A stretch of DNA of 64,000 bases from assembly GCA_018907035.1 (NCBI GenBank), contig JACCIC010000177.1, forward strand, positions 124,001 through 188,000, given 5' to 3'. The DNA is from Sycobia sp. Sy_11 (taxonomy: Eukaryota; Arthropoda; Insecta; Hymenoptera; Epichrysomallidae). The position numbers and the translations under genes were made by a program. Positions 10,243 to 22,389 of the stretch are shown here, piece by piece. How positions within the stretch are numbered: position 1 is the stretch's first letter; every line of letters begins with the position of its first letter. The notes beneath the pieces were generated by a model. The model was not told the DNA's origin. It saw nothing but the letters and a program-made list of their open reading frames with translations, and did not search any database.

Positions 10243-11165
10243 TGTGACGAAGGTCACAACGAACGACGGCCTCTGCCCCGGGGACCGCGGAAGAAGGTGT
10301 GCGAATGAATTATTAATCGCCATGTTTTGCTCTTTCAAGGTGCTGTCAAGTAAAGCCGCATCAAGAACAGAGGAGCCCGTATACAAGCCGAACCGATGCG
10401 CGCGCACGCGTTGTAACGAGAGCGAGAAACATATACCGCCACCGCGCGAAAGAGCGAGAGAAAGGAGAGGGCTCGGTGAAGAGAGGGGGAAGGGGAAGAC
10501 GTGCCGAGGAGAGAGACATTATTGTATGTTCGACCGTCGAGCGAGATTGATAGTTCGCGAGATTTTTCTCGGCTTTTAGAGTTTTTTAGCAGAGATTGTC
10601 TTGTTGTTGCCGCGAAAGTATTTCGACGTGGTCAACTCACCCGAGAGTCCACGGATTTCCGAGGAAATATTGTTCCGAAACGAGCTATTGGACGGTGAGC
10701 ACGGTGTACGCAGACGAGCCACGTCGTAATGTATTCCGACGCCATTTACGTGGTAGACAGACCGCTAGCCCCAGGATTAAGAGCCAGACGAAGGAAGCGA
10801 CAGATAGAGCTCCCCCGAGCTAATCCCGAACGAAGCCCAAGAAGAGACAGCAGAATCACCAGCAAGCGCCTTCAATCGACAGCTGACGACAGCTGACGAC
10901 AGCACGGTGAGTCCCGATGGCTGCGTAGATTGTAAGTCCGGGCCACGGATCGCGTAGCGTCGGCGGAGTGTACGCGGATACGAGGACGTCCGCGCGCGTA
11001 ATAGAAAGCTGCTCCCGAAGAAGAGTCAGCAGCCCGGAGACGATGACGGCGAACTAGCGAGTGTGCTAGTGTAAGAGAAAGAGAGAGAGAGAGAGAATCA
11101 GAGTGTGTGCGCAGCGGAACGAAGTGTGAGCGCGAGTGAGGGAACGAATAGCGAGACCGCGCGTG

Positions 11166-11203
<38 letters not shown>

Positions 11204-11530
11204 AGTGCGTAAACCGCGTAGATGAGGTGCGTGTGCACCTCGGGCCCGAGAGTGTGTGTGCGCGGTATCGACAGTGCGCGAAAGAGAGAGAGAAGATAAA
11301 CTAGAACATTTTAGTGCGCGGAAAATAAAGAGAATTCATACTAGCGTACTAGGTTTTGTCAGTGACTGCCGACCCCTTTTCTATTTTAAATTTAGCATTG
11401 CCCCGTTCTATTAGCGAACCCCCTCGCGGAGAGAGTACGAGCCATCATCCGCCGGAGGATTCAGCAGGTAGGTGCTGAAAGCGAGAGTATATTCTGTATC
11501 GGTGACCAGGGCAAAAGTCGCAACGTTACA
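10243..11530 (+). repeat. Gypsy 3' LTR (1288 bp) of the second element
   Basis: It begins TGTGACGAAGGTCACA and ends AACGTTACA, and it follows a polypurine tract. The first 16 bases form a hairpin (TGTGAC / GTCACA, loop gaag). A polyadenylation-like AATAAA lies near 11326. GA dinucleotide tracts occur near 11080 and 11170-11200. The right flank is (AT)n from 11531, as for the LTR at 3939-4873. No partner 5' LTR lies in the window, because the element is 5' truncated at about 6170. Confidence 0.8.
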
Positions 11531-12439
11531 ATATATATTCATTTTCTTGAGGTTGTTTGTAAAGTAACGACCATCTTACCATTATTTTTTTTGACTTTGT
11601 AAAAATAATAACCTATTATTTAATCCTGTGTGTATTATTCTTACTAATCATTTAAAAGCTCTTGTCTATAATGTATTATATATATAAAATGAAAATTATT
11701 TCCGAATTATATTACATAGTCAATGGCACATAAATATGGGATTCTTAAAGTGAATTGAAATCTCTGAACCAAATTCTACTCATACTGATGACTTAATTTT
11801 AGTGTTTTATTTCATAAGCAAAGAGGAAAAAAGAATTTATTAAAATCGTAATTCACAGAAGCAAGATATTTATTAAAATAAAATTACGAGCACAATGTCT
11901 GCCGTCTTAGCTCCAGAATACAACTGACCCTATCACGAATTTTCTTTAACAGCAATGTTCATACCTACGCTTTTCCACAAACTGTGCTATATCTGAAAAT
12001 GGAAAAGCGACATTTTATGATGGGTATGGTGTGATCAATTATATACAGATTTGCAAGCACGTGACAACATTAAGATTTAATTAATTTTATTAAATTAATT
12101 TAATTCCTTAATTCGACAAATATAAACATACAGCTGTTAGGTTCGTTTTTAAAGGTTACTTTTTATAACCATGTACAGGAATTTGGAAAGCTTGACTAGA
12201 TAGCCGTTAAGAAGGGATTACTTCTTTTCTGCACAATTTTCTGTTAAAAACAACATTCTCCCCACCTTGAGATGGTCCTATTAGTCAACCATCTCAAATT
12301 TCAACCAATGGAAAATATGATAATATATATAAGTATAATTATACAATAAGATGAACACATAAATATAATAATTGTTGTATATAAATGGTACCGAAATTGA
12401 GGCGCATAATTGATACTTATAATTAGGTTAACCAACGAT
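11531..12439. other. AT-rich sequence, nothing recognised
   Basis: No convincing reading frame, repeat or RNA gene is seen. It may be host intronic or intergenic DNA. Confidence 0.5.
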
Positions 12440-12780
12440 ATTAGAATTAAAAATTGAACTTATGTCGACTGTTCTGAATTAAATAAATAAATATTTTTAT
12501 CGGTCATACAGTCTTTATGATATAATAAATTAGCAAAAAAAATGACAGTCAGACTGCGCTTGTTTATGTTCACTTCCGTAGAATCTGAAATAAAACTTAT
12601 TACTACAATACATTAGATTAAAAATTAAAAATAAAAATAAAATTAATAATAAAATAAAAATCAAAATAGAAATAAAATAATAAATAAAATAAAATATAAA
12701 TAATAAAAGCAATATTCCATGTTATTAAAGGACAACATGACTGTCTCCACCATCTTAAATTTAGATTCACTTTTGGTGTC

Positions 12781-12812
12781 CGACGTTTCGAACCGCTACG
12801 GTTGAACATCAG
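12781..12812 (-). ncRNA. Hammerhead ribozyme-like motif in the Penelope terminal region
   Basis: Read on the minus strand, CTGATG is followed by a strong stem II (AACCG TAG CGGTT), then GAAAC and GTC. These are the hammerhead core boxes in order, with the two-base stem III typical of Penelope hammerheads. The four bases before the core (GTTC) can pair with GGAC after GTC to make stem I. The A9 position reads T and stem II is preceded by extra bases, so activity is doubtful. Confidence 0.5.
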
Positions 12813-13089
12813 GAACTAAACTAAGTTGAAAAACGAACATGCTACTTTATATAGCCCATTCCTACTCTAAATTTATTAGTAGAACATTTTTATAACGTTA
12901 GTAGAACATTTATATACAAATTTTATATTAAAAAGGAATGATAAGTGTTGTCCAATTTACTTGACTCTAACATTAAATTTATATTATTGAGATTCTTCAA
13001 AATACGAATATTTTGAAGAGTTTCTCTTTTATATTTATTTTTAATACCTTGTTCGAAAATATTTAAATTTTTAAAATCAGAAGAATGTA

Positions 13090-13550
13090 ACAACAACAAT
13101 TAAACTATGTTCTTTTAACCCGGATGTACCACTCATGCTTCGTAAGCTATATTGCGGTTCACATATTCTTTGTTTAAGGTATCTTCCCATTTGTCCAATA
13201 TAATATTTGTCACAATCTTTACAATTTATTTTATATACCACTTCTGTTTTCAAACATTTATCATCCTTATCTTTACAATTATTAAATAGCTTTCTAATAT
13301 TATTATTGTTTTTAACGTAAACTTTAATATTATGATTTTTTAATACACTTCCAATTCATTCGAATAATGTTTTTACATATGATAATACCACGATTTTATT
13401 ATTATTATCCCTCTTTTTCATAGGATGTTCTCTAGTGCTTTTATAAATTTGATACACTCTTACCGCGATCAGTTTACCTATAAAGTCTATTAGATAATCA
13501 TAGCTTATAAATATCTCTTTAACATTAAATCTGTATAATTTAAAATTAAA
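13090..13550 (-). pseudogene. Penelope GIY-YIG endonuclease domain, decayed
   Basis: The minus strand reads KIVVLSYVKTLFE, a stop, then IGSVLKNHNIKVYVKNNNN. After KDKDDKCLKTE comes VVYKINCKDCDKYYIGQ and GRYLKQRI. The VVYKI...C..C..YYIGQ...L..R pattern is the Penelope-type GIY-YIG nuclease with its upstream CCHH-like cysteine pair. In intact elements this domain nicks target DNA for retrotransposition. An in-frame stop before IGSVLK and the lack of an RT domain show it is dead. Confidence 0.75.
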
Positions 13551-13870
13551 TTATCGTTTCTAAGCAAGAAAGAGGCTAAAACACAAGAGCCAGGCTGTCC
13601 TTTACTAACATAAAATATTGCTTTTATTATTTTAATTTTATTTTATTTATTATTTTCTTTTTCTTTTTATTTCATTTTATTTATTATTTTCTTTTTATTT
13701 TTAGTTTTTAATATAATTTATTGTAGCAATAAGTTTTAATTCAGATTCTGCGGGGGTGAACATAAACAAGGATAGTCTGACTGTCATTATTTCAGCTAAT
13801 ATATTCTGTTATAAAGACTGTAAGACCGATAAAAATATTTATTAATTTATTAAACGATATTAAGAGTGTG

Positions 13871-14879
13871 ATTAATTTGATTATGAATAGGTTAATCTTT
13901 CTGGCTATTTTGACATTCTACCACTTTTCGGAATAACTACAGATTTCTTCAAACTATTAATTTGATTCCTGATTACATTAACATTTTTTATTACAGAATC
14001 GTTGCATTCGCACTCACCTACATTTTAGTTAATTTTTAGTGCAAACAATTTTTGTATGGGTCGCGTAAGCTCTTTAGTTGCTGTAATGAACTTTACTACT
14101 CTAATCTCAATTATTTGACCCGCCCTAATGGCCAATCTATTCTTTTTGACTTTTCATTTCCTATGAAAAGCATATCACCTATCTTGATTTGTTTAATTTT
14201 CATATAATTATTTTGTAAATAACTTAGCACACCTAAATACTCATTTCAAAATCTGTTGCTCGAATCCTCCTTAATTTTTTCTCTATATAAATAACGTTTA
14301 TTTAAAGTTGTTTCTGAAAGTAAAAGTTAATTAAAATCTACAATACTACATATATACTATTATATATCTAATTATACTATATACAATATTAAATGAATAT
14401 AAATAATTTTAATTTATATTAGCGATCGCTTACATTCCTACAGAGTATATAAAATCACTTAGTTCTTTCTTGCTGCCGTAAACTTTTCCCTGTCTTGTGA
14501 GAAAATCCAAATGAAAAAAACCCAAAAGCTACGCACACAGCGCGCCCCAACGTGTCGTGGAGACCAACATTACGGTACGCCACGGTACCCGACAGAGACC
14601 TCTTGCTCTGCCAGTTGCACTCGCTTTAGAGCAAATCGAGTACCCTTGTGCATATTAACGCAGCTCCCATAATAGTTATGAAGCTGAAGACACTCAAACC
14701 TTCGCAAAATGCACAGTTAGAATTCCGCAATATACCGAATCTGTAGACGCCACTTAACATGAAAAGCAAACACTTCGCTTCGCAACGAATTTCAATAAGA
14801 TCCATGCCTGAAACTCGAACATTCTCTGCACCGATGCCGTCAATGATGCCAATAGTGACGTGAGGTACAGGCCCCTATG
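13871..14879. other. AT-rich stretch, possibly BEL flank, no gene
   Basis: It is mostly AT-rich with no clear frame. From about 14480 the GC content rises (acagcgcgccccaacgtgtc). This part may be the terminal noncoding region of the BEL/Pao remnant that follows, but no LTR pair is seen. Confidence 0.35.
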
Positions 14880-16080
14880 CTCCGAAAAATCTGTCGTGAA
14901 GGCTACCAGTCGGCAGCCATAAAGGGTAATTCTGAACGTTGTTATAAATATTCACGGCCCTTATGAATAGATGTTGAAAACTTGAACACCTTGCCCGCGT
15001 CGATTCACCGGAGGAACATGTTTCAGTATATACCATCAATTTCGTAGAAATGAACATAGGTGAGAGATGTAATTGTGGTAGCAGTCTTAACTGTCACGAC
15101 CCGTACGAAATCATCTGGACCTGCATGCACCTGAACCATCCGCTCTAACGGCTATTTTGATGGTGAAAAGCGATCGTCTTTAATATTAAGTACCAATCGT
15201 CTTAAGTACCAATCAGCCGACCGAACATTCTCGGCCGTTCTATCCACTTTTCCGACTGTTCTAAGTACACGAGATAGTTTGACGTACAACATCTCCAAAA
15301 CTGATTTCGATCACTCGGATCGCAATCGTCCGGATGAAGTGCCGAAGTAATTTCCTCGAGAAAATGAAAAGGTATCAACAATCAAGAAAAACTGCTAAAG
15401 CTGCTATCGGCCGGGAATTCAGTCATACCGCTACTTCTACGAGAAGAATAGATATCTCTTCAAATGGGTGCGGGGGTATACTCCCCAACGCCCTTGTTAA
15501 ATGATGTTTAATCGATATTACCCCGGCCGTCCACAATCCACCGTCTTGCGGTATTCTTGGAGAGATATTGCTAATCAGTCCTGTCATTCACCTAAATTTA
15601 ACCAACTTCTCAATAGAAATTTGATGCTCTTTGAAATATCTCTTTCAGTTCCTTGTCGGCGTCGTGAAAGTAGGTGGCGTTATCGCCAAAAAGCTTCTTT
15701 CGAATTCCTTGACGACCTGAGAAACGACGAAAAGCTCTTATAACGAGGCCATGATCAAATCCCTATAGAGCTCTAAAAGTATTGCACGTGTGGCAAAACA
15801 AACCAATACAACGATGCATCCCTTATAAAGATGCCATCTATGACCCTTGGTTGTCCATACATGAGTAGGACCTACGTAGTCAATGCTCGTTGTAGTTTGT
15901 TTCAGGCGCTCGGTCGGCAATCTTTCCGTTAATTGTTGAGCTGATTTAGGTTTGATACACTGACAGATAAAACATTTGTGGATCGTTGATTTTAGCAGCT
16001 CAGTTCAAAATCTGCACCTGCTGCATCAAAACGCTGGCAGTCAGTGCAGGCCCTCCGTAGAAGCACAGTCTGTGTGCGTG
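14880..16080 (-). pseudogene. BEL/Pao retrotransposon integrase remnant
   Basis: The minus strand reads, in order, a finger-like HKCFICQCIKPKSAQQ with TERLPTERL, then IDYVGPT (first catalytic D region) and YKGCIVVLVCFATRAILLEL. It continues with DNATYFHDADKELKE (second catalytic D), PPHPFE, LNSRPIAAL and, near 15060-15150, VQVHAGPDDFVRVVTVKTA. This is the BEL/Pao integrase order, in which the last motif is the C-terminal domain. Stops and frameshifts are frequent. RT and gag are not found upstream (16080-19250). Confidence 0.75.
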
Positions 16081-17429
16081 GCATACGACTAACAAAATCA
16101 GAATAGAATCCTTAGCAAGAATCGGTCGGTGCTTAGTATTAAACATAAGATGAGAATTCGATAATCAAATTCCTAGCCGTAAGACATTATCCGTATCCAA
16201 AATAGGATTTTATTTACTGAGCCGGTTAACTTTGGTAACACTCTACTTTTAACATTTAAATATAAATTTATATAAAAATATATTACTTTATTCACAATTT
16301 TAATATTGACATTTGAATTATTTCTAATTGATCTTTTTTAGCTTTTCTATACGTATAATCAATAGTCCGAAATAACTTTGATCATATCGTGGCTTAAATT
16401 TTTGTCCACTTTTATTTGATCAAAAGTGTAATTATTAAAAAATAATTGTTAAAAAATTTTCCCTCTTACCTTATGAATGTAATTAACGGATATTTCGCAA
16501 AGTCAGGCCCCAGAATTACCATATTTTCCATCGTATTTTGCGGCACAGCATAGCATTCTAAATCTATCTTAATTTTTTTTACTTTAAATTTATTCTTAAA
16601 AATCACATTGATTTCCATTGGCGATTCATTAGTAACGCTTGTATATTGTACTCTTTTGTAACTAATCGCCTTTTGTTAACGGAAATCTGTCTGCGAACGG
16701 CAAAAATTGCTTTTTAATAAAGTTCATCGGAGATCTTGAATCTAATGCAGCACATAATGTACACTGTCTATAAATATGAGTAAGACTTAACAAATAAAAT
16801 AATATTTGGTGCGCTATTTTGTTTTGTGGAATTAAATAAAATAATTGAGATATATTTCTAAGAATATAATATATATTCACTCTTGGTTGATTCCACAGAT
16901 TAAGCGATGTACAACATCGACAAATTTCTCTCATCGACGATTAAGTCATTCGAGAGTTTTTTTCCTTTCCTCGACATGTGCAAAATATAACTTGTAATTT
17001 TTGAAGAATAAGTAGAAATCATTCGCCGAAAATAAATACCATTCCTTTTTATTTCCGACTTATGCCTTAAAAGATCTCTCAATTCTGACTCTTGTCAAAG
17101 TTTCTTCTCGTCGCAATGATCCACCGACTCATACATGGCTATATTTCCTCTTTCTTAATGATTCCCACATTACCATATTATCTAAGTCTAATGTAGCATT
17201 TACAGCTAATTCCATTATAAACACCCACCATGTCAGCTCCAACTAAACTATTAAAATAATTCTATTTGAAATAAATTAATCTTGATTTACATAAATGTAC
17301 AAGACAATCTAGAAGCTGTTCCATTTCCTCTAAATAGTAATTCATCAGTCATGAAAATTGTTCAGGAAAACTCATGGAATTAGAAAAATTATGATGATCA
17401 GTTAGGAATTACTGAGGAACCAATTAGAA

Positions 17430-17463
<34 letters not shown>

Positions 17464-19252
17464 AACTATTAAGTCATTATATTTTCTCATCTAGGCTATT
17501 GCTATTTCTTTTTCCATTTAATGTCTCTAATACCTCCATAAAATGTAAATATCTAACAATTTCTAAAAATAATTATGAATCATCTCTATAATTCATACTT
17601 GAGAAACAACAACGTTATTTAAATGCGTATCATTATAAAACGCGTCAATAATAGCTTATGATCAAGCTCGAAATAAAAGCTCGAAATCGTATCGAATGCG
17701 TATAATTACAAAAGCTCAAAAAGTTTGAAATATTTTATTATAGTGAACCTTTAATGTAGCTGGTTATAATGAGTTGTATTTCACAAGATGTAAAGCCTCT
17801 ATTACAGCAATATTGAATCCACTCACACATTTTTGAAGGACATCAATTCTGAATTTCTATTTTTCTGAAATATTCGCTGTTATCGATTTCAGAAAATCAG
17901 TTTTTCCTAAAGGTGATACTATCCAAATATAGTTTAAATACAAAAATCGAACACATATGCCAGTACTTCAAGAACCAACCTCGGAACTGAGATTGAAAGA
18001 AGTGTCTTTCGAAGGAGACAGACAAGATAGGACATGTTGTGTTAGATGTTGCTTGTAGGAGAAGAGAACGCGCAGGTTTTTCCACATGGAATGCAAGGAG
18101 CGTAAATAGTAATAATAGTTTCTTCACATCATCGGGGAAAGTTTAATCTGTCCACGGTTCTACTCGCAACTACTGTTAGAGTTAAGTTGAAATTTATCCG
18201 AAAGTCTGACCATCTAAAATCACTGTAGCTATTCTATAACTTGAATAAAGAGATCATTCATATGGAGATTACTTTCAAAATTCGCAATTCTAATTATCCA
18301 TGCAGGTTTATCTATCTTATTCAAATCAATGACAACAGTTCACATTGTATTGCAAAAAAAAGATATCCTGGATTACTTGTGCGAGCTATTGAGCAGAAAC
18401 TGAGTGATCCGAATCTACTACGCCTTCAGTCTGATCTAAGGTGCTTGTGTTCACCTTGAAACGACCTCCTTGACAAATATGTCATGAGAGTTGGGCTCTA
18501 TCAATCTTATAGAGGTTCGGAAACAACCATACTTAAAAATATAAGTTAAAGGAACAAGTGCAGTCCTAAATGTCAGAACCTGAAGCTCGGATATGGCCAA
18601 TTGCTAAGACCGAGTAAAAAATATCATGAATTATTATAAATTTATCCAGGTAAGTTCAGTCGAACTTTGAACCCATAGTAACTCCAGTTGAGATGTTTTC
18701 ACATTGAAAATATCATTTGTATATATGTTCACGGTAATGTGTGCAGTATATAGTATTCTTAGAGATTTCATATGTATAATAGGGTTTTCTTATAGGTATG
18801 TTTCAAGATTTTATCCTTTGAAATTATTCATAAATGTCGGAAAACGTAGAATTACGAAATGTTTCTCAATATTAAAATATCTATACATAATATATAGCAC
18901 ACAATGAATTCATAGAATTATTTCATTTTTAAATAATAAAACCAACTTAATTTATTTTTACATTAGAAGAATAGGGCAAAAAATATAGTTTTTTGGTAAT
19001 AATAATATTAGTTTCCGATGACGCTTACGAAAGGTGATGGAAGTAATTTTATGCTGACATGGTTTCTACATATAAGCATATATTAATTGATCTAATATTA
19101 ATAAATAACTTAATTTATTTTGATATTGCTGCAATATGATTCTGAATATATTTTTTAATATATTTATAAAATAATTTATATTTTGATAATGTTGAAACTT
19201 ATTAAAATTATTTTCTTTATAAGAACTCAAGTATTCATTATTCGTATTTTAG
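16081..19252. other. AT-rich stretch upstream of the first recognised Nos exon
   Basis: No Nos exon of the FAD or NADPH domain is recognised here, although one may be missed. A (TA)n tract lies near 17435-17460. A minus-strand frame at 16662-16934 (ICRCCTSLN...) is unsupported. This DNA probably belongs to the intron before the exon at 19253. Confidence 0.45.
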
Positions 19253-19398
19253 AGCTACAATTTGGAAAGTTATGGCTTTTCTTTGGATGTAGACGAAAAG
19301 AATTAGATTTGTATAGAGATGAAAAAAATATAATGATGCGTGAGCATGTAATAAGCAAGGAGTTTTTAGCTTTATCCCGAGAGCCAGGAGTAAAAAAA
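19253..19398 (+). CDS. Nos: Nitric oxide synthase, third-last exon (NADPH-binding domain)
   Basis: The exon reads LQFGKLWLFFGCRRKELDLY, then RDEKNIMMREHVISKEFLAL and SREPGVKK. This is the characteristic NADPH-binding segment of animal nitric oxide synthase (FGCR...DLYR.E....ALSREP). Nitric oxide synthase makes NO and citrulline from L-arginine, O2 and NADPH. The acceptor is ...TATTTTAG at 19251-19252. A second AG at 19253-19254 would give a start at 19255 with phase 0. The donor after AAAAAA is GTACGG at 19399, which is non-consensus but in the right place, since the next exon continues TYVQD in phase 0. The same intron position (after the K of REP..KK) is used in vertebrate NOS genes. Earlier exons are not seen. 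Confidence 0.88.
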
Positions 19399-19650
19399 GT
19401 ACGGTAGAATGTATTTATTTTAGTTTAACAAATATTTATTTAAATATATTATAAAAATTATAATCGTATGATTATTAATATATATTTATAAAAACAAATA
19501 CATTATTTCAACATTTATTTAAGAAGCATGCGTGTAAATATGCTATAGAAAGAAATGTATGCACTGCAACGAGTCTGCATTTCAATGTTTATAGCACCAC
19601 CATATACTTCACGTCTACCTCACAAAATTCGAAGCCTTTGTAATAAATTC

Positions 19651-19682
<32 letters not shown>

Positions 19683-19689
19683 TTTAGAG
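19399..19689. other. Start of Nos intron, AT-rich
   Basis: AT-rich sequence with an (AAT)n tract at about 19648-19680. Nothing else is recognised. Confidence 0.5.
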
Positions 19690-20500
19690 GAGGAGAAAAA
19701 TCTTTTATGGATCACGGGGACCGGTCCCTGATTATGTGGGAATCACCAACACAAGGGAATACCCACTAAAAACTACCTTCTCGGTGCATTCCTTCGACTG
19801 CTTCCCGCAGCTCTGAAAAGATCAGCAAGCCGGAGTCGGCAGTCGTGCACCGAGGAGACCTCCTCTCCGTGGCTCAACTCCCCACACCGGAAACCGCTGT
19901 TAGGCATTACTTCGGGGAAAGGACCCGGATGTTCGCCTTTGGGCGCTCCAGATCTCAGCAAAATAGAAGAATCTAGATAAAGTCCGCCTTCTTCCGTCTA
20001 AGGATATCGTCGACGAAATGCGCAACCCTTCCCCATGTCTCCTGGCTGGAGCGCATTAGAGGGACGATGCCTTCCGGGATTACGCTTCCAACATCTTCCC
20101 CCAGTAGCGCCCTGTGCTACACTCAATGTCCGCACGTAAAAAATGGATGATGGGCATTGTCTTTTGCGAATCCGCAGTATATACAACCTGGATCCGCGAC
20201 TTTGCCCATCTTTTACAATTACGTGCAGAAGTACCCATGGCCATCTGGGTGAAATAGTAATTTACCTCCCCGTGTTGCTGACCGATCTACTCTGGTTGTC
20301 CACCTTCCGCGCGTATCTTGCTCCCACCTCTTCTGTTAGCAAGCCAGCGAATGCTTTCTGGCTTGCTGTTTTTCTTCGGCTTGGCGAAGTGTCTTCTTCA
20401 TCTGGTGGACGAACTTCAGCTCCTGGACCAAGAGGACTACCGGGATCACCCCGGCAACCATTAAGGAGTCCGCCTCCGAGACCGTGCGATACGAACACAA
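19690..20500 (-). pseudogene. R1-clade LINE, C-terminal end with zinc finger
   Basis: The minus strand reads HPDGHGYFCT followed by DPGCIYCGFAKDNAHHPFFTC (split here by frameshifts), then VIPEGIVPLMRSSQETWGRV and AHFVDDILRRKK. This is the C-terminal cysteine-histidine finger and tail that follow the RT in R1-clade non-LTR retrotransposons. The upstream part (20262-20498) is an open 78-codon shadow frame only. The finger is at about 20115-20190. It is a truncated, broken copy. Confidence 0.65.
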
Positions 20501-20639
20501 AAAAAAGGTCGCTCAGTTATGCTTTGTTGCACATAAACCTTCCCGGCCACACCTAGCTTTCGGTTTATCGGCCGGTTGTGCTCCAAAACTTTTCAGTATT
20601 TCTGATCTTTTCTTATTGGTGGAGATCTGTACATTATTG

Positions 20640-20910
20640 CGACTTTTGTGGACCTATAGTTTATAGTGCGTTCCGAACCACTTTTATTGCACCTTGTTTT
20701 TACAGACTACAGTTAATTAACCAGTGTATAGGCTGGTGCTGGTTTTACTGCTGCTGATAATTATATATTTACAGTGTGTAGACCGGTGTATAGTGCCGGT
20801 CTACTTATTTAGGAAAAATAAAATAAATTTTTGCATGTGTATTATTGCCTTGTGATTATTGCGATAAGTTTTGTGGACCAGTGTATGGCGCCGGTCCACT
20901 TATATTTGTG
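20640..20910. repeat. Three tandem hairpins with different stems
   Basis: Three hairpins lie in tandem. The first is AACCAG/CTGGTT (20719-20724 with 20739-20744), the second TAGACCGG/CCGGTCTA (20779-20786 with 20796-20803) and the third TGGACC/GGTCCA (20874-20879 with 20893-20898). Each loop starts with (G)TGTAT(A/G)G. A weaker fourth lies at 20648-20681 (GTGG/CCAC). They sit just 3' of the stop of the LINE piece at 21003, so they may belong to its 3' UTR or to a separate element. Confidence 0.6.
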
Positions 20911-21002
20911 TTTGATTGTGGCTTTTACGTAAACATTATTCTGTGTATATAATCCGTTTGTGTATATCCTATAATTCCAACTGCCTCCTGCTCCCTATCT
21001 AC

Positions 21003-22389
21003 CTATTCAGGTTCCTCTATTGTATCTGCTTCCAGCAGATTCTCTATTGCCTCGAAGGAGTCCTTTGTCTGGAGGAGCTCTTTAGCTATTTTTTCGAAGA
21101 CATTATAGTGTATTTGGCTCAATAGAGCTTTGACCTCAATGCAGGTATTATTATCTCTCTGAAACCTGCTTCTAATTTCCTGATATTTGGGACAGACGGT
21201 CAGGACGTGCTCAGGTGTGTCCATCTCCCCACATGTGCACGTATTGCTCTCTCTCAGATGAAAGCCAGAGAGATATGATCCGAAGTCACCATGCCCAGGC
21301 GGAACTGTATTAACGATCGCGATGGCATGATCCATTATGCCTTGATACTGTCTCTGACACTAGGTAGATAAGAATATGTCAGCCTAACTTTTGTCGAGTT
21401 ATTCCAGATTCCTTGCCAGTCATCGAAATACTTTCAGATATCTCTCTCGCGGCACGAGGTTGATCCTCAGGTGACGCTGTATTTTCATGATTCGCGTACA
21501 GTTCCGCTCTACGCCTGCATTCTAGCACGATGGGGAGTTTTCCCGCTATCACTGCAAGAGCGTATGTTGAGGTGGTTCTGTACGCGCCGGTGACTCTAAT
21601 GAGCGCGTGTCTTTGAGTACTTACCAACTTGCGTTGCTGTTCTACACACATCAAATCGCGCCATCCTGCCGCTGCATAAGTAGCGACAGGTGTGAACAGC
21701 CCGGTATAGATAGTACTAAGCGCCTTCAATTTAAGGCCCTATTCCCATCTTGCCAGGCTTCCAATCCTGTTCAACAGATCCACTGATACTGTACCGCTTT
21801 CAAATGGCAACCGATTGCAAGATGTTCGCCGAAGTGGATTCCAAGGTATCGTTCGCTTTCTAATCTCTTCACCCTCGAGCTGCTGACCGTAATTCGGGCG
21901 GAGGCGGACTTTTGGATAAAGGTGACTTCTCAGAATCAACATTCCACATTTCTGAAAGGCCAGCCTCATTTTATTGTGGCGACACCAGGATTCCACTTCT
22001 TCAATGTAACTCTGGCCATTTCTTTCGATCTCCCTACGCGAGTCTCCCTCGACCAGGAGTGCGACGTCGTTTGCAGATGCAATGACTTCGCACCCTAGTC
22101 TTGAGAACTGCTAAAGAAGGGGATCTAGAACTAGGTTCCACAGAGTTGGACCCAGTATGGATCCCTGCGGGCATCCTTTACTGACCCCAAGTTGTACTTC
22201 CTCAATGCCATCTCGCATGAGGACTTGACGGCCCTTCAGGTAATCTTTTATTAATTTATAGAGACTCCTGAGGCATGCCTTGCTTTTCAATGCTGTTAGT
22301 ACAGCGAGGCACCAGACATTGTCGAAGGCGACCTTAATGTCCAGGAAGATTGCTACAACATATTTTCTGCTCACGCGATACGAACACAC
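21003..22389 (-). pseudogene. R1-clade LINE, RT to C-terminus (second piece)
   Basis: It starts abruptly at RKYVVAIFLDIKVAFDNVWC and continues through VSKGCPQGSILGPTLWNLV (RT palm and fingers). Near 21720 it reads KALSTIYTGLFTPVATYAA, a LINE thumb-like segment. The end carries a C-terminal finger-like TCTCGEMDTPEHVLTVC and stops at 21003. The catalytic YADD region is expected near 22080 and reads there ASANDVALLV. There is a stop at 22111 and further frame breaks near 21996 and 21735. It is 5' truncated and fused at about 22388 to another LINE piece in the same orientation. Confidence 0.75.

Larger units (their letters stand above)
12440..13870 (-). mobile_element. Penelope-like retroelement remnant
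   Basis: Long imperfect inverted repeats flank the segment. About 12440-12760 reappears, reverse-complemented, at about 13575-13870, including gacagtcagactg and the terminal motif with ataaatatttttat near the tract ttacagtc. Between them the minus strand encodes the C-terminus of a Penelope polyprotein with a GIY-YIG endonuclease. A hammerhead-like motif lies at 12781-12812. The RT region is not recognised, so the element is 5' truncated. Terminal fragments of the same family recur at 32430-32830, 42590-42800 and 46025-46090. Inverted terminal segments and hammerhead ribozymes are both known for Penelope-like elements. Confidence 0.75.

Noticed and set aside
16662..16934. Minus-strand frame starting ICRCC, as a zinc-finger (ZAD-like) exon
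   Set aside because: Only one Cys pair fits, the rest is AT-driven, and no splice-linked partner was found.
18241..18459. Possible Nos exon upstream of 19253
   Set aside because: The translation shows none of the NOS FAD-domain or NADPH-domain motifs, and splice sites are not convincing.
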